Below are positions 1 to 6,687 of a stretch of DNA of 9,269 nucleotides, piece after piece. The notes under the pieces were generated by a model, which made no database searches, was not told the DNA's origin, and saw only the letters and a list, made by a program, of their open reading frames with translations. This DNA comes from Nitrospira sp. UBA6909 (GTDB lineage: Bacteria > Nitrospirota > Nitrospiria > Nitrospirales > Nitrospiraceae), in the NCBI GenBank assembly GCA_002451055.1, contig DKBD01000049.1, positions 299 through 9,567 on the forward strand, in the 5' to 3' direction. Numbering within the stretch: the first letter of the stretch is position 1; every line of letters begins with the position of its first letter. The position numbers were made by a program, and so were the translations under genes.

Positions 1-905
1 TCGTCGATGAACACGATGATGGGCTGAGGGGAGGCCTTGACCTCGTTGATCACCGACTTCAAGCGGTTTTCGAATTCACCTTTCACGCCGGCGCCGGCTT
101 GGAGCAGCGCCAGGTCGAGCGTCCGCAGCACGACATTTTTCAACGGCGGCGGCACATCGCCGGCGGCGATCCGTAACGCCAGCCCTTCGACCACGGCGGT
201 TTTCCCCACGCCGGCCTCGCCGGTGAGAATGGGATTGTTTTGCCGGCGGCGGGTCAGAATATCGATGACCTGCCTGATTTCGGCGTCGCGGCCGAGCACC
301 GGATCGACTTTCCCTTCTTTGGCCCTGACCGTCAGATCGACGGTGTACTGATCGAGTGCCGGCGTTCTTGTCGAGATCGGCTTCCCCGGTTCCGCGGTAT
401 CCAGTCCACCGGTCGTGACCTGCTCCATGTCCTCGGCAGACCCGGTCGTCAGGCTCGACAACCTCGCATGCAGGTCTTCCGCTGAAATCTTGTTGAGCTC
501 CGGCGAGGTGTCCCTCGCCATTCTGGCCAGATCGTCCTCCGTCAACAGCGCCAACAACAGATGCCCCGAGCGCACACGGTTCGCGCCGTACTCGATCGAC
601 GCCAACGACCAGGCTTCGTTGATCAATCGTGGAATCCGAGGCGCCAAGGTGGGATTGCGGGCGTTGCCGGTTTTCAGCCGATCGAGGGCGCGAGTCATAT
701 CCCGTTCAAGCCTCGACTGGTCCACTCCGTAGTGTTTGAAGATTTTCCGTAAATCGCTGTCGTGCACGTCCATGAGCTTGATGAAGAAATGCTCGACATC
801 GACGTCGTAGTGCGTCCGCGACAGGCACAGCCCCGCCGCCGCCTCCAGCGCCCTGCGGCAGGAATCATCCAGCTTGCCGATCAAACCTTTGAGATTGACG
901 TTCAT
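1..905 (-). CDS. clpV: T6SS AAA+ ATPase ClpV/TssH (3' part cut off by the window edge)
   Basis: ClpB/Hsp100-type ATPase that disassembles the contracted TssB-TssC sheath in the cytoplasm so that subunits can be reused. I translated this frame directly, since it runs off the left edge without a stop: 301 residues plus two bases. The ClpV N-domain is clear (KLDDSCRRALEAAAGLCLSR at 11-30, VDVEHF at 35-40), followed by a variable linker (about 150-185) and the first AAA+ domain: DPVLGRDAEI (201-210), Walker A GEAGVGKT (229-236), pore-loop segment GVKGEFENR (273-281), and Walker B IIVFID (296-301), where the window ends. The N-domain with its early SRTHYDV separates ClpV from housekeeping ClpB. 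ATG at 903-905 is preceded by AAGGAGAGGT. It lies 33 bases after tssG in the same operon. The second AAA+ domain is missing only because of the window boundary. Confidence 0.95.
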   Translation of the reverse strand, partial: MNVNLKGLIGKLDDSCRRALEAAAGLCLSRTHYDVDVEHFFIKLMDVHDSDLRKIFKHYGVDQSRLERDMTRALDRLKTGNARNPTLAPRIPRLINEAWSLASIEYGANRVRSGHLLLALLTEDDLARMARDTSPELNKISAEDLHARLSSLTTGSAEDMEQVTTGGLDTAEPGKPISTRTPALDQYTVDLTVRAKEGKVDPVLGRDAEIRQVIDILTRRRQNNPILTGEAGVGKTAVVEGLALRIAAGDVPPPLKNVVLRTLDLALLQAGAGVKGEFENRLKSVINEVKASPQPIIVFID

Positions 906-938
906 ACCTCTCCTTTCTTGCGTCGAACCGGAGGTCGA

Positions 939-1994
939 TTACAACCTCGCCGTCGAGAACTCGCCGGCAAACTGCACCTCGTCGGCATCCTCTCTTCGCG
1001 GCTTCGAGGACAGCCAGGTCGTCCACCCCAATCGCGGCACATACCCGCGCGTTTCGCCCAGGCGGAGCGGAGGGACGTCCGCCCCCCTCAAGACCAGGCT
1101 CACCGAAAAATCGAATTCGGTCCCTGCCAAGAACTTGATCAAGCGGGTGAGCGTCGGGAACGCCGTCCCGGATGGCAGCAGCCGGCAAAACGTGCCGAAA
1201 TCCAAGGGCCCCAAACGCACGTGAAACTTCGCCTGCTGGTCCCAGACGGTGGTTCCGGCCACCGCCGTCTGCCCCAGGAGATTGTTGGCGCCGGCCGCCC
1301 CCAGTCTGGTCCAATCGTCCGGTTCCAGCGGCAGCCACATGCCGATGAACTGGCGGATACGCACCGGGACCTGGAAGGCGTCAGCCAGACACTGTTGCAG
1401 TGCCTGGGCGGAGCGAGGCCGCTGCACGATCAAACCCGCATACCGCAACAGGTCGGCGTCGTCGCTGCCCAACCCGGCCCGCACCCCCTCCGTCCCCAGC
1501 CCCAGCACGCTATAGAGCACCGAGGCGAACCGGTCTTCCTCTCCCGTTTCGGCTGCCCGCTCGTACCCCACGACGCAATGATGTTTTTCCCAGGCGCGAT
1601 AGAACAAGGAAATCAGCCGGTGGTTGAACAGGTCCAGGAAGTCGCGCAGGGCATAGTCGCCCGCTTGTACCCGCTGCAGCAGCAATTCGGTGTAGTACCG
1701 CGGAAGCGCGCCCTCCGCGCCGGCCAACCCGAGGAACGCCACCGTCATACCGATGGGTTCCCGCGCATGTTTGGGAGGATCGATGCGGTGGATTTCGCTG
1801 GGTGGAAACCCGAGGGAAAGATGCGAGCGAAACCGCACCACTTCCTCGCTGAGCGACGCAGTCCGGCCGACAGGCCGGCGATCGGCGTGCCATCGCGTCA
1901 ACAGGCGCACGGCCTGAAAGAATTCGAATCGAAATCCGTTGGTCAGCAGTTCCTCTTCTAGAGAAGAACCTGTTCTCCTGCCCTCGGCGGCCAT
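939..1994 (-). CDS. tssG: T6SS baseplate subunit TssG
   Basis: 351 residues, the normal size for TssG (VasB/ImpH family). TssG forms a baseplate wedge with TssF and TssE and docks on the TssK-TssJLM membrane complex. Family landmarks occur in order: FEFFQAVRLL (23-32), SLGFPPSEI (60-68), MTVAFLGLAGAEGALPRYY (83-101), ALRDFLDLFNHRLISLFYRAW (near 115-135). The C-terminal part has LLGQTAVAG, the VRLGPLDF stretch and LGWTTWL. The ATG at 1992-1994 lies inside the end of tssF (37-base overlap) and has only a weak Shine-Dalgarno (GGATAAG, far upstream), which suggests translational coupling to tssF. No later ATG precedes the conserved FFQAVRLL, so this start is well supported. TAA stop at 939-941. 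Confidence 0.96.
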   Translation of the reverse strand: MAAEGRRTGSSLEEELLTNGFRFEFFQAVRLLTRWHADRRPVGRTASLSEEVVRFRSHLSLGFPPSEIHRIDPPKHAREPIGMTVAFLGLAGAEGALPRYYTELLLQRVQAGDYALRDFLDLFNHRLISLFYRAWEKHHCVVGYERAAETGEEDRFASVLYSVLGLGTEGVRAGLGSDDADLLRYAGLIVQRPRSAQALQQCLADAFQVPVRIRQFIGMWLPLEPDDWTRLGAAGANNLLGQTAVAGTTVWDQQAKFHVRLGPLDFGTFCRLLPSGTAFPTLTRLIKFLAGTEFDFSVSLVLRGADVPPLRLGETRGYVPRLGWTTWLSSKPRREDADEVQFAGEFSTARL

Positions 1995-3772
1995 CGTTTG
2001 ATCGGCTTATCCCGCTGACGCGACGTAGCGATCAGCTGTGTAAAGGAATTCAGTGTCGCATGGAGACCGAGAAATCTTTCCAGAACGGACGCGAACAGAA
2101 AGACCCCGCTCCCCACGTACTTGTCTTCATCGAACTGCAGCGTGATCTCCATCCCCCGGCAGAACCCATGCCACCCCATGACGGTCGGGCGTCTGACGAC
2201 GCGCCGAGACCCCACGCCCATGATCCCGGCGATGTGCTGCCTGACGACGGCAGACCCTGAAAAATCGTACAAGCCCAAGATTTCTTGTAGCGCCTCCGGT
2301 CCGCCAGACGCCAGGGAGAGATAGCTCAACGACAGATGGGAGATGAGACGCCACTGGCGCTCCCCGCTCAACGGCGGCCTGACCGGATCGGTCGGTTTGA
2401 CCAGTGAACGGATCCGTGACACCGGCGCCGCCCCTTCGAGCTCGAATTCGCCCCCCACCTCGTCAGCCGATAGTCTCCTCGGGAGATCCCGATTGGTGCA
2501 CAAGGTGCGCAGCGTCAACGTTTCAACCGGAGGAAGCGCCGGCTTCACATCCAGATCGACCAGCGACACGAACAGCTCCGTCCCCTTATCGCCTTTTCGC
2601 TCCGCGAGCCGCCTGACCGCATACCAATAGGCCAAGGGCGGCTCGTCGCTCCCGCCATGCCGAACCGAGTACAGCGGCTGCACGTCGTGGACGGTGTGCG
2701 AGTCCGCGGCCGTCAACACCGCGTCCGTGATGCCATAGATCTCGTAGGCTTGTTGCCGGCGGACGTCTGGAATCACGCGGTACTCATGCTGGGTATGGTC
2801 GAGCCTGACCGGCTCGGCCACTTGGGGAAACAGGTTGACGATCGGCGTACACCCCAACTTGAAGTTGTCCTGGGTGATCACGTGGTCGACCCGTGGCGCT
2901 TGATCGAGGAAGATCAAGACTTCCGCCTTGTCCCCCAGGTCGATCTGTGCCGCGTTCGGAAACCCGGTCAGATCCACGAATAAGAATTTCTGCGGGAACG
3001 TGAAGTATTCCTGGAGCAGCCGGTATCCCATGAAGGCATGGGGAGGATAGGGCAGCAACCCCTCCTCGCCGTCGAACCCCACCGGTTGAAGACACGAGGC
3101 CGGCAAGACGACCGGTTGTTGGCCCGGCTTCGAACCGGCGGGCCTGATCCAGATTTCGCGGGTCTTGTTCACGAGTAACTCGTAGAGCGCATGCACCGAC
3201 TGTCCTTCTCCATCGAGATAGAATCGCAGGCGATCGAGTTCCAGTTCGCGAAAGGGCACCCCGCCTTGGGTTCGCAGTTCCAGGCGAATCAGCCCAAGAG
3301 CCTTGGAGCGGGTCGCAACACGATCCGGCAGATCGAAGCGAGCCGAAGCCACGGTCACCGGCCACAGCGTCACCGGATACCCGGTGCGGAAGCGGCATTG
3401 GGTGCCGTCGATCGGCTGGGAGTACAACAGCGTATGACGAGGAAGCTCGTACCCGGTCGTCACCTTCCCCTGCTCCGGATCCAGCGTGAATTCCGCCACG
3501 GACATCGATGGGATCGGCGCCAGATAATGCGGATAGAGGAGGCCCAGCAACGCGTCCGTGATCTCAGGAAACTCGTCGTCGATCTTGCGATGGATGCGCG
3601 CGGCCAGGAACGCCACGGCCTGAATCAACCGCTCGACGTGGGGGTCTTCGCATTTTCCCGGCTCCAACAGGAGGCGGCTGGCCACCTTGGGATAGGCCTG
3701 CGCAAATTCCTGTCCGTGCTGGCGAAGGATCGAGAGTTCGCGCTCATAATATTCCAGCAACGACTCTTCCAT
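1958..3772 (-). CDS. tssF: T6SS baseplate subunit TssF
   Basis: 604 residues, typical length for TssF (VasA/ImpG family), the large wedge protein of the T6SS baseplate. The strongly conserved N-terminus is unmistakable: YYEREL (8-13), YPKVASRL (27-34), DPHVERL (43-49), AFLAARIHRKIDDEFPE (54-70), LYPHYLAPIPSM (79-90). The C-terminus carries the usual FLGLHATLNSFTQL segment and ends RWPPRAGEQVLL. The ATG at 3770-3772 shares one base with the tssE stop (TGATG), a classic coupled junction, and the 3' end overlaps tssG by 37 bases. No frameshift or missing block is visible. Confidence 0.97.
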   Translation of the reverse strand: MEESLLEYYERELSILRQHGQEFAQAYPKVASRLLLEPGKCEDPHVERLIQAVAFLAARIHRKIDDEFPEITDALLGLLYPHYLAPIPSMSVAEFTLDPEQGKVTTGYELPRHTLLYSQPIDGTQCRFRTGYPVTLWPVTVASARFDLPDRVATRSKALGLIRLELRTQGGVPFRELELDRLRFYLDGEGQSVHALYELLVNKTREIWIRPAGSKPGQQPVVLPASCLQPVGFDGEEGLLPYPPHAFMGYRLLQEYFTFPQKFLFVDLTGFPNAAQIDLGDKAEVLIFLDQAPRVDHVITQDNFKLGCTPIVNLFPQVAEPVRLDHTQHEYRVIPDVRRQQAYEIYGITDAVLTAADSHTVHDVQPLYSVRHGGSDEPPLAYWYAVRRLAERKGDKGTELFVSLVDLDVKPALPPVETLTLRTLCTNRDLPRRLSADEVGGEFELEGAAPVSRIRSLVKPTDPVRPPLSGERQWRLISHLSLSYLSLASGGPEALQEILGLYDFSGSAVVRQHIAGIMGVGSRRVVRRPTVMGWHGFCRGMEITLQFDEDKYVGSGVFLFASVLERFLGLHATLNSFTQLIATSRQRDKPIKRWPPRAGEQVLL

Positions 3773-4617
3773 CAGAGATCCCCCCGCACGGTGTATTGAC
3801 TCGTCACGACATGCAAGGCCGCGTTGAGTGTGATCGGCTCCGGCGCCGGATCGGTCCGGAGGAGTGCATCGATCCGAAACCGCAGCACCATGTCGTACTT
3901 ATCACGAGCCTCCAGGGTCACCCGCACCGACTTCAAGCGGGGCTCAAAATTGGTCAAGGTGTCTTCCACCGCTCGGCGGACGGCCTTGCGGTCATTGGGA
4001 TTCAGGAGGCTGTAACTGGTGACGTCCGGGAGCCCGAACATCAGAATGGATTTCCGGACATGCACAAGTTCTTCCGCCACGTCGAAGAGGAGTTCGCGCC
4101 TCGTGTTCAGCAATGCCTCGATATCCCTGGCGACCGCCGCCTTGAGCTCACGCAAGGACAACGACGGTGGAGCCGGCTTGCGCATCGGTTCCAATTCCTC
4201 ATGAAAGACCTCATCGAGCAAGAGGCGATTCAACGGAGAGACATATTTGCTCTTCCGGCTGTCTTCCATCAGGCGGACGGTGTGCGGGCTCACATTCACC
4301 CCTTGAAACCGCCGATTGTCGTAAAGGAACGGCCCCAGAACCACTCGATTGAGGCATTCGACAACCGCGGCGATGACCGGGTGGGGAACCGGAATCGACC
4401 CGTCGTACTGATCGAGCAGACTCAGATCTTCGGGGTAGGCTTGCTCCCGAATATATCGAAAGACCGGATGATGCGGGTCCTGAAGCTTCTTGGCCAATTG
4501 CGAGGGATGCTTGAGATCGAGCGGGTCGATCCGTGGATCCCCCGCACGAGGATCATCGTCGAGCAATCGATCCAAGAGCGAAGCCGCTAGGCCGAGTTCT
4601 TGCCCTCGCTTGGTCAC
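3772..4617 (-). CDS. tssE: T6SS baseplate subunit TssE (gp25-like) with a large N-terminal insertion
   Basis: gp25/lysozyme-like baseplate protein that initiates sheath polymerisation. The C-terminal part is a standard TssE domain: LRELKAAVARDIEALLNTRR (155-174), FGLPDVTSY (194-202), a NPNDRKAVRRAVEDTLTNFEPRL block (206-228) and FRIDALL (247-253). The N-terminus has the short SLLDRLLDDDP motif (13-23) typical of TssE. Family members are usually about 130-180 residues, with these two parts almost adjacent. Here the protein is 281 residues because about 130 residues (about 24-152) lie between them. The insertion is in frame, contains structured-looking segments such as VIAAVVECLNRVVLGPF (81-97), and I do not recognise it. 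The start is GTG (4615-4617), with GAGGGG about 9 bases upstream. First gene of the tssEFGH run. Identity as TssE is sure; the role of the insertion is unknown. Confidence 0.93.
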   Translation of the reverse strand: MTKRGQELGLAASLLDRLLDDDPRAGDPRIDPLDLKHPSQLAKKLQDPHHPVFRYIREQAYPEDLSLLDQYDGSIPVPHPVIAAVVECLNRVVLGPFLYDNRRFQGVNVSPHTVRLMEDSRKSKYVSPLNRLLLDEVFHEELEPMRKPAPPSLSLRELKAAVARDIEALLNTRRELLFDVAEELVHVRKSILMFGLPDVTSYSLLNPNDRKAVRRAVEDTLTNFEPRLKSVRVTLEARDKYDMVLRFRIDALLRTDPAPEPITLNAALHVVTSQYTVRGDL

Positions 4618-4695
4618 GAGCGAAGTCCCCTCGTCACAACAATGCTGCCTATCGCCCCCGGCATTTCCTGTGCGGGGGGGGAACGGTCGAGGCGG

Positions 4696-4724
4696 ATTCT
4701 AGGCTGATTGAATCACGTTGTCTA
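4696..4724 (-). promoter_or_regulatory. Candidate sigma70-type promoter for tssEFGH
   Basis: Read on the minus strand, TAGACA (4724-4719) and TAGAAT (4701-4696) are separated by exactly 17 bases. Each is one or two mismatches from the TTGACA and TATAAT consensus. Transcription would begin near 4688, leaving a leader of about 70 bases before the tssE GTG. A short perfect inverted repeat, CTTCTC-G-GAGAAG (4728-4740), sits just upstream of the -35 box and could be a regulator site, though it is short enough to be chance. The 4618-4852 interval holds no convincing gene. Confidence 0.5.
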
Positions 4725-4852
4725 TCCCTTCTCGGAGAAGATTACCCCGCCCCGCGAAAATTTATCGCTTTCGACAGACCCTCTGGAATCCGCTCGACCA
4801 TGACCGCCGTTCGTTGGCCGAGACCGATCCGCACGGGTGCGCAACACAGGCG

Positions 4853-5239
4853 CTAACGGATGTCGATCGGATTGGGCCCGTTGAAGACTTCCCAGTCGCC
4901 TCGATAGAGATTGCGCCAGGACAGGAACCATTCCTTCGCCTGCGGATGTCGCGCATATTCGGCAGCGGACAACAATCGAGAGGCTTTCGGCGCGGCGGCA
5001 CCCGACAACGTGTGGCACACAAAGAACTCGCCTCGAATCCCCGCAATCATCGACACCTGCTGCTTCTCGATCACGCCCACCTCATTCTTGAATGGACCGG
5101 ACATCGGCGCAAGGCGCCAGTCGCTGAGCGGTCGGATGTGATGAAACACAAACTTCATGGTCACAGACGACACATCCCGCAATACCGGCCATCCTTGCGG
5201 CACGAGAATCCAGACGTTCATCGGAAGGGGAGAGAGCAT
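4853..5239 (-). CDS. Hypothetical protein, 128 residues
   Basis: I do not recognise a family. The product is a mixed, globular-looking soluble protein rich in Trp, Phe and Pro: it opens MLSPLPMNVWILVPQGW, has a basic and aromatic middle (MKFVFHHIRPLSDWRL) and a Trp-rich end (EWFLSWRNLYRGDWEVF, ending NPIDIR). There is no signal peptide or membrane helix. The frame opens at 5260, but I prefer the ATG at 5237-5239 because AAAGGAAG lies at good spacing before it, while the ATG at 5258-5260 has no Shine-Dalgarno. Realistic amino-acid composition favours this frame over the His/Arg-rich plus-strand frame across the same bases. It lies 235 bases upstream of tssE on the same strand, with a candidate promoter between, so it is probably not part of the T6SS transcript. 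A T6SS link is unproven. Confidence 0.6.
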   Translation of the reverse strand: MLSPLPMNVWILVPQGWPVLRDVSSVTMKFVFHHIRPLSDWRLAPMSGPFKNEVGVIEKQQVSMIAGIRGEFFVCHTLSGAAAPKASRLLSAAEYARHPQAKEWFLSWRNLYRGDWEVFNGPNPIDIR

Positions 5240-5359
5240 ACGGTCTTCCTTTTCACGCATGATGACACCACACTCGCTCGTACAGGATTCGGCGCCGCGT
5301 TGACAGATTCCGGTTGGTCATGGCGCCCCGGACAACATGAAGAGAGCGCTGCCGAGGTT

Positions 5360-5677
5360 TCAATCGATCGCCGACCCATCCGCCCCCCTGGCCGGCCGCT
5401 GGACCTCGCCTTCGTCATCAGTCTCAAGCGGCGATTCCTCCGGCGATCGACTTCGGATCTGGCGATACGCCACCATGGCCGCCTGACAGGCGGCGAGGAG
5501 AAAGGCCTTTTCTGTTCCCATGTCAGGCACGCTGAACGCAACCAGACGGACCGGGGTCACCGCCCGTGGGAGGCCTCCAGCATTCGCACTCGGTTGGTTG
5601 CGAAGATCCTGAGCACGTGATGCGGTGTCCACGTGTGCTCGATCGTCCACGAATCGCCCTCCTATCTCACGTGCCAT
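5360..5677 (-). CDS. Doubtful hypothetical protein, up to 105 residues
   Basis: A minus-strand frame with no recognised family. The second half looks more protein-like (VRLVAFSVPDMGTEKAFLL, then AACQAAMVAYRQIRSRS) than the first 40 residues, and the tail is acidic and low-complexity (EESPLETDDEGE). The start is unclear. The ATG at 5675-5677 has GGAGGGG about 11 bases upstream. A GTG at 5648-5650 has a better placed AGGAGG. A third GTG (5558-5560) overlaps, as GTGA, the TGA of a short peptide in another frame that ends ATNRVRMLEASHGR and looks at least as protein-like as the overlapped part. The real gene may therefore be shorter (66 residues) or broken by a frameshift. It could also be non-coding. 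Confidence 0.35.
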   Translation of the reverse strand: MAREIGGRFVDDRAHVDTASRAQDLRNQPSANAGGLPRAVTPVRLVAFSVPDMGTEKAFLLAACQAAMVAYRQIRSRSPEESPLETDDEGEVQRPARGADGSAID

Positions 5678-5742
5678 TGCCGGATGAGCCCCTCCGACTT
5701 CCCAAGCCGCTCCACCCTCATGATGGAACGAGGGGCTGTGGG

Positions 5743-6399
5743 CTAGCAGCCGGAGCCCATATAGCTAAAATTCCCGGAACTCATGTACACACAATCGCCC
5801 TGGATGCCGCCATAGCTGTTGTTGGAATTATAGAGGTGGTTGGACCCACCTTGGCGGCGTCGTGGTGCGGGCTGAACCGGCGCTCGCTCGTGGGCTGCTG
5901 CCGCGTAGAGCTGAAACTCTGCCGGCTGACCCTCTCGCCCGCCGATCCCCTGCTGATTCATCCAATACCGGCCCCTGGTGAAGGTGGCGCCCAATTTCCT
6001 GAAGCTGGCGACCTCCATCCTCGTCATCTCGCGCCCATTCAAGAAAATGTTGGAGTCACCATTCGAGGCATCAGGTCGCAGTGGCCCTCCGATCTCCAAG
6101 CCCGCCGGGATATCCCCTCCCGGAGCTGCGCCTTCACGCCCAATCATGCCGGACATCGGATCATACCAATAGCAGCCGGCCGGCAAGACCTGCCCACCCA
6201 ACGCCATCGACAACAGCCCTCGCTCGAGGAACCGGAGTTCGACCCCGTTCAGCACCCATGTGTTCCCCGCGCAGGACCAGGTCTTCGACGGAAGCGCGCC
6301 AGAGATATCCTGCGCATTGGCGGCAATCGGACCGGCGGCAACCGCTAGCATCGTGACGAATACACGCATCAGGGCAAAATGTTTCAGTTCTCGTGCCAT
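5743..6399 (-). CDS. Exported protein with duplicated GxYW...GxEG motif, function unknown
   Basis: 218 residues with a clear Sec signal peptide: basic N-region (MARELKHFALMR), hydrophobic core (VFVTMLAVAAGPIA) and a likely cut after ANA at about residue 29. The mature part has two related motifs, GCYWYDPMSGMIGREG (75-90) and GRYWMNQQGIGGREG (143-157), joined by a GGPLRPDASNG...IFLNGREM stretch (104-124). From memory, this arrangement recurs in uncharacterised secreted proteins of several environmental phyla; I know no assigned function. A Pro/Arg linker (173-183) leads to a Asn/Ser/Gly/Tyr-rich tail (GGSNHLYNSNNSYGG) ending NFSYMGSGC. Four cysteines (43, 76, 203, 218) could form disulfides in the periplasm. 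I chose the ATG at 6397-6399 because AAGGAGG precedes it by 5 bases and the signal peptide begins there; the frame stays open upstream to 6501. Confidence 0.75.
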   Translation of the reverse strand: MARELKHFALMRVFVTMLAVAAGPIAANAQDISGALPSKTWSCAGNTWVLNGVELRFLERGLLSMALGGQVLPAGCYWYDPMSGMIGREGAAPGGDIPAGLEIGGPLRPDASNGDSNIFLNGREMTRMEVASFRKLGATFTRGRYWMNQQGIGGREGQPAEFQLYAAAAHERAPVQPAPRRRQGGSNHLYNSNNSYGGIQGDCVYMSSGNFSYMGSGC

Positions 6400-6600
6400 T
6401 GGCTCCTCCTTGGATGAGGTGATAGGGGTACCTGCCGGCGATGTCGGTGTCGCCACACGTGCTCTCTTGCCACGACATTCAGCAAGCCAGATGCCACGCA
6501 AGCCCGCCGCGAAATATTCAACAACACATCGCGATATTGTCAGGATTTCTGCGGAATTGACGTGATTCGATGCGGAGACAGATCAGTCCGTTTTCACGAA

Positions 6601-6650
6601 TGTCCGGCGCGGTCCTTATCCCCTTCGATAAGTCCGGACATCCGATCGGA
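6601..6650. repeat. Bipartite inverted repeat plus adjacent palindrome
   Basis: TGTCCGG (6601-6607) pairs with CCGGACA (6634-6640), and inside it CTTATC (6615-6620) pairs with GATAAG (6627-6632) around a six-base loop, with an asymmetric bulge of 7 versus 1 bases. The perfect palindrome TCCGATCGGA follows directly (6641-6650). It lies about 40 bases after the stop of the 364-residue gene, so it could end or protect that transcript, but neither side has a T-run that would make a standard intrinsic terminator. It could also be a regulator site for the exported-protein gene. The rest of 6400-6687 shows no gene. Confidence 0.4.
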
Positions 6651-6687
6651 TAACCGCAGGCGTGACTTCTGGCCAGCCGAATCCTGT

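Noticed and set aside
1..905. Housekeeping ClpB disaggregase as an alternative to ClpV
   Set aside because: The N-domain sequence is of ClpV type and the gene directly follows tssEFG in the usual T6SS order.
762..1961. Plus-strand open frame of 399 codons over tssG and the clpV start
   Set aside because: It is the antisense shadow of tssG and clpV, which carry unmistakable family motifs. Its own product is Arg/Gln/Pro/His-rich without motifs.
4718..5620. Plus-strand open frame of 300 codons across the hypothetical genes
   Set aside because: The product is unusually rich in Arg and His with no domain-like pattern and no clear Shine-Dalgarno. It is the antisense of the better-looking minus-strand frame at 4853-5239.
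6601..6640. Inverted repeat considered as an intrinsic terminator
   Set aside because: No T-run follows on either strand and the stem is interrupted by an asymmetric bulge, so it was listed only as a repeat.
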